64,000 nucleotides of DNA, from contig NZ_CP029064.1 in the NCBI RefSeq assembly GCF_003076275.1, positions 4,382,001-4,446,000 on the forward strand, written 5' to 3'. Shown in pieces: positions 35,749 through 44,486 of the stretch; position 1 is the stretch's first letter; every line of letters starts with the position of its first letter. Made by a program: the position numbers and the translations under genes. The notes beneath the pieces were generated by a model that saw only the letters and a program-made list of their open reading frames with translations, was not told where the DNA came from and did not search any database. Source of the stretch: Microbulbifer sp. A4B17. GTDB taxonomy: Bacteria > Pseudomonadota > Gammaproteobacteria > Pseudomonadales > Cellvibrionaceae.

Positions 35749-35766
35749 TTGTCATCACATAGTCAA
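35749..35766 (+). promoter_or_regulatory. Candidate Pho box for phoX
   Basis: TTGTCAT-CACA-TAGTCAA: two 7-base units with a 4-base spacer, matching the PhoB unit CTGTCAT at 6 and 4 positions, 122 bases before phoX. Moderate match; supported by the gene functions on both sides. Confidence 0.45.
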
Positions 35767-35888
35767 TTAGTACTGCGACGATAGATGTAAGCCCTGTTAT
35801 TTACACAGATATCCATCGCCTTAAAAAGAACCATCAAGGCAATTAACAGTAAAAAGCGTCATATACTGAAGCCAAATATGGAGCAGTC

Positions 35889-37811
35889 ATGAACGAAAGC
35901 CCCAAAAACCCAGCACGCCGGTCTCTTTTTAAAGTCTTGGGTGGTGTAACCGCCACCGGTACTGTAAGCAGCTTACTACCCGGCTGTAGTGGGAGTGAAA
36001 ATCCCACACGCAACTCCCTCACCTTTAAAGAAATCCCCCATAGACTGGATTACCAACACCATCTACCAGAGGGCTATAAATCCACGGTTCTGCTGAGGTG
36101 GGGAGACCCTTTACATAAAGAGGAAACATCTTTTCAGCCTGAAGAACTTAGCGCCAGTAGCCAGGAACAGCGATTCGGTTACAACAACGATTTTATTGCT
36201 TTTATGCCCTTGGCAGCGGGGACCAGTTCCACCCAGGGGTACCTGCATATACAAAGTAAAAATAGTGATCGCGGGCTTTTATGTGTCAACCACGAATACA
36301 CCCAGCCCCATCTAATGTTCCCCGGTTATAACGACGAATACAGTGCCACCCGGGGAGTGAGTGCCGAGCATGTGGCCATTGAACAGGCCGCCTGCGGACA
36401 CTCCATCGTGGAAATTCAAAGAGCTAAACAGGGCTGGAAGTTAGTGGCTGACAGTCCCTATAACCGGAGGATAACTTCTACGACGCCAATGGAAATCACC
36501 GGTCCCGCCGCAGGCGACGAACGTTTGAAGACCCGCCAAGATCCCAGCGGAACCCAGGTCCTCGGCACCATAGGTAACTGTGCAGGAGGAAAAACTCCAT
36601 GGGGAACCGTATTAATTGCCGAAGAGGGGTTTGGCGGCGCTTTTCAGGGAGACCCAAAAAAGCTCGAAGATTCCCGGGAGATCGAAAACCATCAACTTTT
36701 TGGTATAAAACCGGAAAATCGCAACTGGGGTGACCACGACCGCCGATTTGATATTCAGGTAGAACCCCATGAGCCCAATCGCTTCGGTTGGATGGTGGAG
36801 TTTGACCCCTATAACCCCCAATCAAAACCGCGCAAGCTGACCAGTTTGGGGCGCTTTGAGCACGAAGGCTTTACCCTGGTCTGTAAACCGGGACAACCGA
36901 TCGTTGCTTACGGCGGCGATGATGATGAACATCAATTTGTCTATCGCTATGTATCCCAAGATAACTATCAGCCCGAAGATCCCGATACAAACCGAAAGCT
37001 ACTCGTTAATGGCACGCTCTATGCCGCGCGATTTGCCGACGATGGCAGTGGCGAATGGCTGCCGCTGATATATGGCCAGGGCCCACTGACCGCAGAGAAT
37101 GGTTTTCGCAATCAAGCAGATGTAATGATTGATGCGCGCCGCGCAGCCGCGCTACTGGGAGCCACGCCAATGGATCGGCCGGAGGACGTGGAGACTAACC
37201 CCCACAATGATTGCACCTATGTAATGCTGACCAAAAATAAGAAGCGCAGCGATACCGATGCCGCCAACCCCCGCGCCCGCAATACTGCCGGCCATGTATT
37301 GGAAATAGCGCCCCCCGGGGAGAAGGGAGACCGCGACCACACAAGCGCACAATTTCAGTGGCAGCAATTTCTACTTGGTGGAAATCCCAATGCTGAAAAC
37401 CCGGCTGAAAGGGGCGCCTATGGGCAGCAGTCCCCTTACGATATCTCTGAGCACGGCTGGTTTGCCAATCCCGATAACGTCGCTTTCGATCCCAGGGGCA
37501 ATATGTGGATTGCTACCGATGGCTGTGAGCGCTTTGGGTTCCACGATGGACTTTGGGCAATGGCGACTGAGGGGCCTTTGCGGGCCGCACCCAAGCATTT
37601 TTTTGGCTGCCCGCAAGGGGCTGAAGTGTGCGGGCCGGAATTTACTCCCGACGGAAAAACCCTGTTTATTGCCGTGCAACATCCAGCCGATTCACGCAAC
37701 TCCACTTATGACCAACCCCTGCACCGCTGGCCAGATAATAATCCTCTGTTACCACCTCGGCCGTCGGTACTGGCCATTTACCGTGAGGACGACCAAATAG
37801 TCGGTAGCTAG
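35889..37811 (+). CDS. phoX: PhoX family alkaline phosphatase
   Basis: Tat-exported phosphatase of 640 residues (RRSLFKVLGG at 10-19, then LLPGCSG). PhoX enzymes are calcium/iron-dependent phosphomonoesterases with a beta-propeller and are common in marine bacteria. Family stretches: LLCVNHEYTQPHLMFPGY, GNCAGGKTPWGTVLIAEEG, VEFDPYNP, ATDGCERFGFHDGLW and GPEFTPDGKTLFIAVQHP. Divergent from the TonB-dependent receptor gene with candidate Pho boxes between. It releases phosphate for the PstS-type protein encoded next. Start ATG follows GGAGCAG. Confidence 0.94.
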   Translation: MNESPKNPARRSLFKVLGGVTATGTVSSLLPGCSGSENPTRNSLTFKEIPHRLDYQHHLPEGYKSTVLLRWGDPLHKEETSFQPEELSASSQEQRFGYNNDFIAFMPLAAGTSSTQGYLHIQSKNSDRGLLCVNHEYTQPHLMFPGYNDEYSATRGVSAEHVAIEQAACGHSIVEIQRAKQGWKLVADSPYNRRITSTTPMEITGPAAGDERLKTRQDPSGTQVLGTIGNCAGGKTPWGTVLIAEEGFGGAFQGDPKKLEDSREIENHQLFGIKPENRNWGDHDRRFDIQVEPHEPNRFGWMVEFDPYNPQSKPRKLTSLGRFEHEGFTLVCKPGQPIVAYGGDDDEHQFVYRYVSQDNYQPEDPDTNRKLLVNGTLYAARFADDGSGEWLPLIYGQGPLTAENGFRNQADVMIDARRAAALLGATPMDRPEDVETNPHNDCTYVMLTKNKKRSDTDAANPRARNTAGHVLEIAPPGEKGDRDHTSAQFQWQQFLLGGNPNAENPAERGAYGQQSPYDISEHGWFANPDNVAFDPRGNMWIATDGCERFGFHDGLWAMATEGPLRAAPKHFFGCPQGAEVCGPEFTPDGKTLFIAVQHPADSRNSTYDQPLHRWPDNNPLLPPRPSVLAIYREDDQIVGS

Positions 37812-37867
37812 GCAATTGATATGACAAACCAGGGACCCTGCTAAAATTTTAATCTAAAGCAGTTTTT

Positions 37868-37905
37868 GGCCTCTCACCCCGCCTATAGGCAGGTTGTCGG
37901 AGGCC
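37868..37905 (+). promoter_or_regulatory. Nested hairpin in the leader of the pstS-like gene
   Basis: GGCCTC / GAGGCC outer arms enclose the perfect palindrome GCCTATAGGC (37881-37890). It ends 8 bases before the GAGG ribosome site, so it could limit translation or protect the transcript. Confidence 0.35.
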
Positions 37906-37922
37906 TATAAGCCGAGGTCCCT

Positions 37923-39005
37923 ATGATATCGAGGTGTGCAACCCTTTTACGCCGCCTTACCGCTGTGCTGGCAACCGCCAGTTTTATCCTTGCCGCCACA
38001 TCGGGAACTGCCCAGGTACCAGAAAATCCTGTAAATCTCCGGGGCAGCGGCGCCAGTTTCCCCTACCCAATCTATGTGGAGTGGTTTCGGCAGTTCACTC
38101 ATAGAGAAAATAATATTTTTATTTTTTATGAAATGAGCAGTAGTGGAGATGGCATTCGCGATTTCCTTGGACATACAGTAGATTTTGCCGCCTCTGATGC
38201 TGCTATTGAGATTGATGAATTACGCGACCTGAAAGAAGGTGGCGTCGTATTGCCAGTCACCGCTGGTGAGGTAGTACTGGTATTTAACCTTCCTGGCATC
38301 AATAACCTGAAGCTATCCCGGGAAGCTTACGCAGGTATTTTCCTCGGTGAAATCACCCACTGGGACGATCCCAAAATTGCAGCAACCAATTCGGAAATCA
38401 AATTGCCAAGGGATGAGATTACTGTCGTTACACGCTCCGAGGGATCAGGGACTTCCTATATTTTTTCAGGACACCTAAGCAGCTTTAGCCAGGCTTTCCG
38501 CGACAAAATTGGTCTGGCTCGCACACCAAACTGGCCTAAAATACCCAGATTTAAAAAAGCACCAGGCAATCAAGGCGTTGCGGCCAAGGTTCGAAAAGTT
38601 CCGGGAGCAATTGGTTACGTAGAACACGGTTTTGCCCAGCTGGTCAATCTTCCCGTTGCACTACTGGAAAACCACGCCGGTAATTATATTGAAGCAGGCC
38701 CCAAGAGTGGTGCAGAAGCACTTTCTGAAGTGGTGTTTCCAAAGGAAGCTCTGCCCGTTAGCGGAGCCCCAAACCTTATCGCCTGGGTTTGGGACCCGAA
38801 AGGGGAAACTGCTTACCCTATTACCAGCTTTTCCTGGTTGCTGCTATACGCAAACCAGGATGATGAAAAAGCAAAGGCACTTCGCCAAATGCTGGTATTT
38901 ATGCTGAGCAGGAACTCTCAAAGCCAGGCTGGTACCCTGGGCTTAGTACCACTACCGGAAAATATACGCCTCAAAGTACTAAACGCAGTCACTTATGTCC
39001 GTTAA
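37923..39005 (+). CDS. pstS: PstS-type phosphate-binding protein
   Basis: Periplasmic substrate-binding protein of 360 residues. Signal peptide (to about residue 31, SGTAQ), then family motifs: GSGASFPYPIY at the start of the mature domain, SSSGDGIRDF, AASDAAI, and the phosphate-binding RSEGSGTSYIF. The ABC permease and ATPase genes (pstCAB) are not adjacent, so it either feeds a transporter encoded elsewhere or works as an extracellular scavenging protein. Start ATG has GAGG 5 bases upstream. Its end overlaps the convergent cyclase gene by 4 bases. Confidence 0.88.
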   Translation: MISRCATLLRRLTAVLATASFILAATSGTAQVPENPVNLRGSGASFPYPIYVEWFRQFTHRENNIFIFYEMSSSGDGIRDFLGHTVDFAASDAAIEIDELRDLKEGGVVLPVTAGEVVLVFNLPGINNLKLSREAYAGIFLGEITHWDDPKIAATNSEIKLPRDEITVVTRSEGSGTSYIFSGHLSSFSQAFRDKIGLARTPNWPKIPRFKKAPGNQGVAAKVRKVPGAIGYVEHGFAQLVNLPVALLENHAGNYIEAGPKSGAEALSEVVFPKEALPVSGAPNLIAWVWDPKGETAYPITSFSWLLLYANQDDEKAKALRQMLVFMLSRNSQSQAGTLGLVPLPENIRLKVLNAVTYVR

Positions 39006-40864
39006 GTAGCTTCGACACATTCGACTATACGATTACGTCCAGAGCGCTTCGCCTGATATAACGCAGCGTCCGCACGACGTATTAATTCCAGTATATCTTC
39101 TCGCTCCTGTAAATTGGCAATTCCTATACTCGCAGTAAATTGAGCCTGACCTACTGCACTTTTAATCACTATTTTTGCGATATCTCGGTGAATACGATTG
39201 GCAACTGCCATAGCACCTTCAATATCAGCACTGAGTACCAGGGCAAATTCCTCACCACCAATACGTCCAAAGATATCCACATCCCGCACATGCTGAGAAA
39301 TCACTCGAGCAGTAGCACAAAGTGCCTGATCACCAATTAAATGGCCGTGAACATCATTAACGGATTTAAAATCATCGATATCCAGCATTAAAACACATAG
39401 AGGGATGCGATTATTAATCGCCATTTTAACCTGTTTACTGGCCTCTTCAAAAAAGCAGCGGCGGTTAAATATACCAGTTAAGGGATCGGTGCGAGCCTCG
39501 CGCTCTGCCTTGGTCTTAGCGTGCTCTAACTCCTGGGTACGTAACTGAACCTGCTGCTCCAGGTCTGTTCTCGACGCTTCCAGGTGCAGTAAATATTTCC
39601 TTTCCGCCGATTCTTTCTGCTTACGCAAACGCTGCACCATGAGACCGATAGCCACCATAATCGCCAGCATCTCAACAAAGGAAGCAACCGGTGGCCAGTA
39701 GTAGTTAATTGGATTATGAACTACATAACCCAAGTCGCGCATCGCCTGAACCAAGAGCCCCAAAACCAGAATCAGCCAAGCCAGAGCGAATACAGCAGCG
39801 GCGGCATTGCCTTGTCGCCAGCGCACCAGTGCGACAACGACAACACCGGGGTAGAAAAATAAAGCCAGCATCATAGAGAGATGGGCCAGGGCTTCCCACT
39901 GAAAAGCAACACAAACAATCAAGAACAATCCATTAAATAACATCACCTTTAAGAAATTGTCCATTCTTGGAGTGTACTTTGCGGTTTCCAAAAAACAGCG
40001 GGCAAACAGAATTCCTGTCAATATCACTGCTGCGCTACTAAGTGATTGGTAACTCCAATGGAAATGGTCTTGTATCAAGTACTGATGGGTATATCCCAGC
40101 AGAGATCCCCATACCCAAATCTTGGTTGCAGAATACACCGAGTAAAGATATAGGATATTCTCACGCATGGTAATTGCACCAATTAAGGCGAGAATAGCCA
40201 TTAGGAAATATCCTCCAAAAAGAAAGGAGGTCAGGATGGCCTCAGCTTTACTTCGCTCCATCAGTTGCTCGGGCTTCCAGATACGCATATTGGGGTAGAC
40301 AACACCCAGAGTCCCAGCGTCAAATTTAACCATCATTTCCGTTGAGGAAAATGGGGGAACCTCTACTGAAAATGCAAACCGGTGATGCTTAATTTCACGG
40401 GTGGAGAAAGGTTGACTCGTAGATAAATAAACCAGTTCAGTGTAGGGCTCCATACCCTCCCGAATCCTGGAATAGACTTGAATCCCATCAAGCTGGTTAT
40501 CAACATACTCTATCGATACGTCAACCGGTTTCGTACTGGAATTTTTAAGTACGAAATAAGACCAAAAGGCACCGGGCTTTATCCCGGTCGACCCTGCACT
40601 GCCCAGAGGCAGAAAGTATTTATTTCTATAAGCTGCTTCGGCTTTAGAAATATCGCTCATTCCTGTGGGATCATGCCAGATTTCGTTCAAGCCACTGGAT
40701 TTACTCCCAACCTCCAGTGAAGTGACATCCAGCCAAGAATGCGCTTGGCTATCCATAGAAAAGAGCAGTAGTACTGTCAGTGCCACATAGTAAACAAAAC
40801 CATGGTGCCATTTAGGGCTTACCCCTTGAAGCAGCAATCGAAATTCGCCAATTGTTCTATTCAT
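39002..40864 (-). CDS. Membrane diguanylate cyclase (7TMR-DISM and GGDEF)
   Basis: Signalling enzyme of 620 residues making cyclic di-GMP. An N-terminal periplasmic 7TMR-DISM sensor domain (about 40-185) is followed by seven membrane helices (about 195-405), a coiled coil (about 410-450) and a GGDEF domain. The active site is intact as GGEEF (536-540), and an inhibitory RxxD (RDVD) lies exactly five residues before it, so product inhibition is likely. The sensor type often binds carbohydrates or small ligands. ATG 40864 or GTG 40870 could start it; ribosome sites are weak. Confidence 0.92.
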   Translation of the reverse strand: MNRTIGEFRLLLQGVSPKWHHGFVYYVALTVLLLFSMDSQAHSWLDVTSLEVGSKSSGLNEIWHDPTGMSDISKAEAAYRNKYFLPLGSAGSTGIKPGAFWSYFVLKNSSTKPVDVSIEYVDNQLDGIQVYSRIREGMEPYTELVYLSTSQPFSTREIKHHRFAFSVEVPPFSSTEMMVKFDAGTLGVVYPNMRIWKPEQLMERSKAEAILTSFLFGGYFLMAILALIGAITMRENILYLYSVYSATKIWVWGSLLGYTHQYLIQDHFHWSYQSLSSAAVILTGILFARCFLETAKYTPRMDNFLKVMLFNGLFLIVCVAFQWEALAHLSMMLALFFYPGVVVVALVRWRQGNAAAAVFALAWLILVLGLLVQAMRDLGYVVHNPINYYWPPVASFVEMLAIMVAIGLMVQRLRKQKESAERKYLLHLEASRTDLEQQVQLRTQELEHAKTKAEREARTDPLTGIFNRRCFFEEASKQVKMAINNRIPLCVLMLDIDDFKSVNDVHGHLIGDQALCATARVISQHVRDVDIFGRIGGEEFALVLSADIEGAMAVANRIHRDIAKIVIKSAVGQAQFTASIGIANLQEREDILELIRRADAALYQAKRSGRNRIVECVEAT

Positions 40865-41883
40865 TGTCACTGTGGAAGGGCGTGAAAAAATCCGCCTTTA
40901 TAAAGACAGTATCAAGCATAGTAAATACCGAGCTTCAATTTAGATTAATAATTTTTTTTGTATTTCAGAGATATATCCTCAATACAAGAAAGTCACCAAA
41001 TGACAGCGGCATAAGCCGGTTGGCAAGGATCGTACAAACCTACCTATGCATAAAAAACATACTGAAAAATGCGCTAATAGCTAGAGTAGAACTGGGTTCT
41101 AATCCTCTATTTGGCAACTACACTCTTCAATTATCAAGCGTAAACCAAAGTGTTTTCTGCCTTTCGACGTCAACATTAGACAAGATGACCCGTTACACCG
41201 CCTTACACTCTAGATATGCCCTCTCAAATAAAGCAAGAAACATAGACTTTAACGAATACATAACTTTTGAAACAGAAAATAAACGGGGCTGTTAATGATT
41301 ACTTTTTGACTATATTCTGGTCGATACTTAAGGGCTCCCAACGCTTGTAGCAAATTCTATTGAGTCAGCAATCAGAGTGAACCAGAACAATATAAATACT
41401 TTCTCTTAATTCATTGAACCTGAAAATAGTATTGATCCTTAGGATATTTAGATGATTTTGTGTATATAAGCAATATATACACAGTGATCAGAAGACGTAG
41501 TTATCCATCAAGCTTTGGATCTTGATCCTACAAATCACGATTTTAATAACTCCAAATTTGTTAATGGAAAAATCGAAAATTTCAGAATTAAAAATCTGAT
41601 CAAGCAGATCTTCAGCACCCCTTATTTTGACCATATATTTAAATTTCACATTTATAAACTTACTGAAAAATCAATCTATGTATCTAAGAAAGCGGTCTAT
41701 ATTCAAACTGACCAACCTGCCTCAGAAGCACATTGTAAAGGGATATAACAATTTGATTTACTCACTTCTATCTTTTCCGTAATAGCGGCCTTACCCAAAA
41801 TCCAATAAAATCATTTTTCAGCTTGATATTTATAACAGGCCTATGCTTGATGAAACATTCATGATATTGCAAGAGGCAACATA
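40865..41883. other. AT-rich kilobase without a convincing gene
   Basis: About 1 kb. A 147-codon frame (40852-41295) and a 77-codon TTG-started frame (41515-41748) have no ribosome sites or recognisable domains and may be chance. A perfect inverted repeat at 41459-41483 stands out. The last 20 bases hold AAGAGG, the ribosome site of the next gene. Confidence 0.45.
41459..41483. promoter_or_regulatory. Perfect inverted repeat, possible operator or hairpin
   Basis: TGTGTATAT-N7-ATATACACA, 9-bp arms without mismatch, in an otherwise unstructured AT-rich region. Could bind a dimeric regulator. Confidence 0.3.
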
Positions 41884-42291
41884 ATGGATAGAAGGAAAAA
41901 GATAGCCATTATAGACGCATTCTTTCAATATTTCTCTACCACTGAAGTCGATAAAGCTCTGGAATTATTGGATGATTCAGTTACGTGGCAAGCGATGGGT
42001 ATATCTGGGGGATTACCCCTATCTGGCATCATGGACAAGCAATCCATTGGCAAACTAATGACCTCTATCAGGAAGGCTATTCCCGAAGGGATGAAGCTTA
42101 CCGCAAGCGGATGGACTTGTGAGGGCAACCGGGTTGCTGTAGAAATGAAGTCCTATGGTATTAAAACCAATGGTGTCGTCTATAATAACCATTACCACTT
42201 TTTAGTAGTCTTAGACGGTGGAAAGATCCAGGCTATTCGTGAATACATGGACACGCTACATACTAAGCATGTATTTATTGATAATCAGTAA
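41884..42291 (+). CDS. NTF2-like (SnoaL/ketosteroid isomerase-like) protein
   Basis: Small alpha+beta barrel protein of 135 residues. IDAFFQYFSTTEVDKALELLDDSVTWQ is the typical helix-helix-strand start of the nuclear transport factor 2 family, and HYHFLVVLDGGKIQAIREYMDT is the typical end. Members isomerise or bind small hydrophobic molecules; the substrate is unknown. AAGAGG lies 7 bases before ATG. The following ABM-fold gene starts about 80 bases later, so the two may share a transcript and pathway. Confidence 0.85.
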   Translation: MDRRKKIAIIDAFFQYFSTTEVDKALELLDDSVTWQAMGISGGLPLSGIMDKQSIGKLMTSIRKAIPEGMKLTASGWTCEGNRVAVEMKSYGIKTNGVVYNNHYHFLVVLDGGKIQAIREYMDTLHTKHVFIDNQ

Positions 42292-42369
42292 CAGGTTTTG
42301 ATGTTCCAGTCGAGACATACTTTGTGCAGTCACACTTACAGAGCAATCGACCAGGTAAAACTTGAGATA

Positions 42370-42732
42370 ATGATGTTTAATAATATTGGCTGGATTGTGG
42401 AGGCGAAGATAAAGAAAGGCCAGGAACAAGCTTTTAAATCCATTGTTAATGAAATGGTAGAAGTCACCTCGCAGAAAGAGACGGGGACACTGAATTACCA
42501 GTACTATATTTCTGACAATGGGAAAATTATTGTATACGAACACTTTAAGGACGTAGGTGCCGCACATAAGCATGTAGATACCTGGGAGACTTATTCTGAA
42601 CGTTGGCTTAGTACTGCAGAACCCAGTCGTGTTGTCTATTTAGGAGACCTGCCCAAAGATCTTCAGGCGCGCCATGCAGGCTTAACACCGCATCAGTATC
42701 ATACCTATGCTGGGTTTGAACGCAGCCACTAG
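42370..42732 (+). CDS. ABM-fold putative monooxygenase
   Basis: Protein of 120 residues of the antibiotic biosynthesis monooxygenase (quinol monooxygenase YgiN-like) fold: WIVEAKIKKGQEQAFKSIVNEMV, then ETGTLNYQYYISDNGKIIVYEHFKD and the AHKHVDTW helix. These dimeric ferredoxin-like proteins act on quinones or polyketide-like substrates without cofactor, or are heme-degrading. The tandem ATGs at 42370 and 42373 follow TTGAGA; a longer frame from 42298 lacks conserved residues. Paired with the NTF2-like gene upstream. Confidence 0.82.
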   Translation: MMFNNIGWIVEAKIKKGQEQAFKSIVNEMVEVTSQKETGTLNYQYYISDNGKIIVYEHFKDVGAAHKHVDTWETYSERWLSTAEPSRVVYLGDLPKDLQARHAGLTPHQYHTYAGFERSH

Positions 42733-42758
42733 TAAAGTTGATATCAAAGTCCCCTGAA

Positions 42759-42799
42759 ATTACCAATGCCTGTGACTCAGAAACTTCGGCATTGTAATT
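42759..42799. terminator. Hairpin between the convergent ABM and TSUP genes
   Basis: AATTAC(C)AATGCC / GGCATTGTAATT stem with one bulged base and a 17-base loop, between convergent stop codons, so it may serve both strands. Confidence 0.4.
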
Positions 42800-43547
42800 A
42801 GCCAGCCCCCTCTGAGACCATGTCGTAAATCGCTCTTATTACTAAAGCCAAGCCGCAGACAAACATTACCAATATTGTGTACTTTCTGAATCTCTTAAAG
42901 CTGACTTGATGCAACTTTTTTTTGGCCAGGGTCACACCAATAATGCCACCCAGACCTGCTGCAACCCCATAAACCACCAACTCTAAAGGTATTGCCGAAA
43001 ACGTAATGTAAGTGCCTAGCTTCGCAATCTGCATCAATTGGCCATTAAAAGCCTTAGTGGCAATCAGAGACTCCTTCTCAACACCATAATTGAGCAAAAA
43101 TGGGTTTTTAAGAGGCCCTATTGCCCCAATAAGACCTGAAGCGAAGGCAGTAACTAACCCCAAGGGTAGAAAAAATGGCAGTGTCATAGGGAAAGATTTT
43201 TCCCTGTTACCAAAACGATACTGAAATATCGTGGATATTAAAAAGAGCCCGACAACTATTTGTATCCACTCCGGGGCCATCTGTGTATAGGTGTAAGCTC
43301 CTAATACCGCCCCCACCAAACTACCAGGGGTAAGCCAGCGAATAACTCTCCAATCGATATAGGACCAAAAAACCAGAGCCCGATAGGGGGAGGCCAGGCA
43401 CTTGGCAATAGTGACCGTTGGTGCAACCAGGTGTGGACCCACTAGAAAACTAATCACTGGCACAAGAAGCAGTGCCCCACCCCCAGCGGCAAGGGTACAG
43501 ACATACCAGATGAGTGCGCCAAAAATCAGCAGTAACAGCTCAATCAT
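42798..43547 (-). CDS. TauE/SafE (TSUP) family transporter
   Basis: Inner-membrane protein of 249 residues with about eight helices. The family's first motif AAGGGALLLVPVISF and the later repeat GLIGAIGPLKNPFLL are visible. TSUP proteins export sulfite or sulfoacetate, or import related anions; the substrate is unknown here and the neighbours give no hint. Confidence 0.88.
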   Translation of the reverse strand: MIELLLLIFGALIWYVCTLAAGGGALLLVPVISFLVGPHLVAPTVTIAKCLASPYRALVFWSYIDWRVIRWLTPGSLVGAVLGAYTYTQMAPEWIQIVVGLFLISTIFQYRFGNREKSFPMTLPFFLPLGLVTAFASGLIGAIGPLKNPFLLNYGVEKESLIATKAFNGQLMQIAKLGTYITFSAIPLELVVYGVAAGLGGIIGVTLAKKKLHQVSFKRFRKYTILVMFVCGLALVIRAIYDMVSEGAG

Positions 43548-43721
43548 TTCACCGCTTCAGATATCAACGGGGGATACCACTCAAAAAAACAGGATTTGTC
43601 CACCAGTCCCAGGGTATCCAGAAAAATGACTATTTCACCACAGGATAAAAGTATACTCGGCAACTAACTAGAGGAAGCAGCTTTACCCATTAATCTCAAA
43701 ATCATTTTTAACCGCCACCGG

Positions 43722-44330
43722 CTAAATTGAAAAGAATTGTTGAATTCCCACGAGCACGTTGGTTGTAGCCACAGAGGCCAGAATAAGCCCCATAACGCGA
43801 CTTACGATGCTGGCCCCCGCATCACCGATAAAACGATATATCCAGTTGGCTGTCAGTAGCAGCAATATCACTATCGCCAATACCGCTACCATCGCAGATG
43901 CGGTCGACACCTGATGGATCACATCAAATCGATGGTTATCTGTGAGTACTACAGCCGCGAGCATGGCCCCGGGTGAAGCGATAGAAGGGACGGCCAGAGG
44001 GAAAATCGCAGTCTCATGCCCCTCTCGGATGATTTCAATTTCCTGCTCAGGTTTGCTCTCGCCAAAGATCATGGTCAGAGCAAACAGGAACAGAACGACA
44101 CCGCCAGCTACCTGGAATGCAGAGAGGGGAACGCCAATTGCCTCCAGGAAGAATTGCCCTGCAACCAGAAAGAACAACAAGATACCGGTGGCGACAAGCA
44201 CTGCCAGCCAGGCTATCTTGCGCTTTTGCCACTCTGCGTGGCGAGAGGTAACGGCAATAAACACCGGCAGAGTACCCACCGGGTCAATCACAGCAAAGAA
44301 AAAGACAAAGCTACTGATCCAATCGTTCAA
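43722..44330 (-). CDS. MarC family integral membrane protein
   Basis: Membrane protein of 202 residues with six helices. FAVIDPVGTLPVFIA and QVAGGVVLFLFALTMI, then PLAVPSIASPGAMLA, are MarC/YchE family stretches. The name comes from the mar locus, but MarC does not confer antibiotic resistance in E. coli; the function is open. Standing alone next to aceK, divergently transcribed. Confidence 0.9.
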   Translation of the reverse strand: MNDWISSFVFFFAVIDPVGTLPVFIAVTSRHAEWQKRKIAWLAVLVATGILLFFLVAGQFFLEAIGVPLSAFQVAGGVVLFLFALTMIFGESKPEQEIEIIREGHETAIFPLAVPSIASPGAMLAAVVLTDNHRFDVIHQVSTASAMVAVLAIVILLLLTANWIYRFIGDAGASIVSRVMGLILASVATTNVLVGIQQFFSI

Positions 44331-44486
44331 TTGGGACTCCGGCGTGCCGTGCTACTATCCGCTTAATTAGAGCCACCGGCAGAGTGGGCAGGACCGGAGC
44401 GAGGTATGCTTAAGGGGTCCAACGCCGTTATCAACGGCAGCTGCTGGCGCAAGCGTAACTTGTAACTTAGAAAAAAAGTCTAGTGC

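Noticed and set aside
40852-41295. 147-codon plus-strand frame upstream of the diguanylate cyclase
   Set aside because: No ribosome site, overlaps the cyclase 5' end, and composition gives no sign of coding.
41515-41748. 77-codon frame starting with TTG after an inverted repeat
   Set aside because: No initiation signal and no recognisable domain; kept only as a note in the gene-free stretch.
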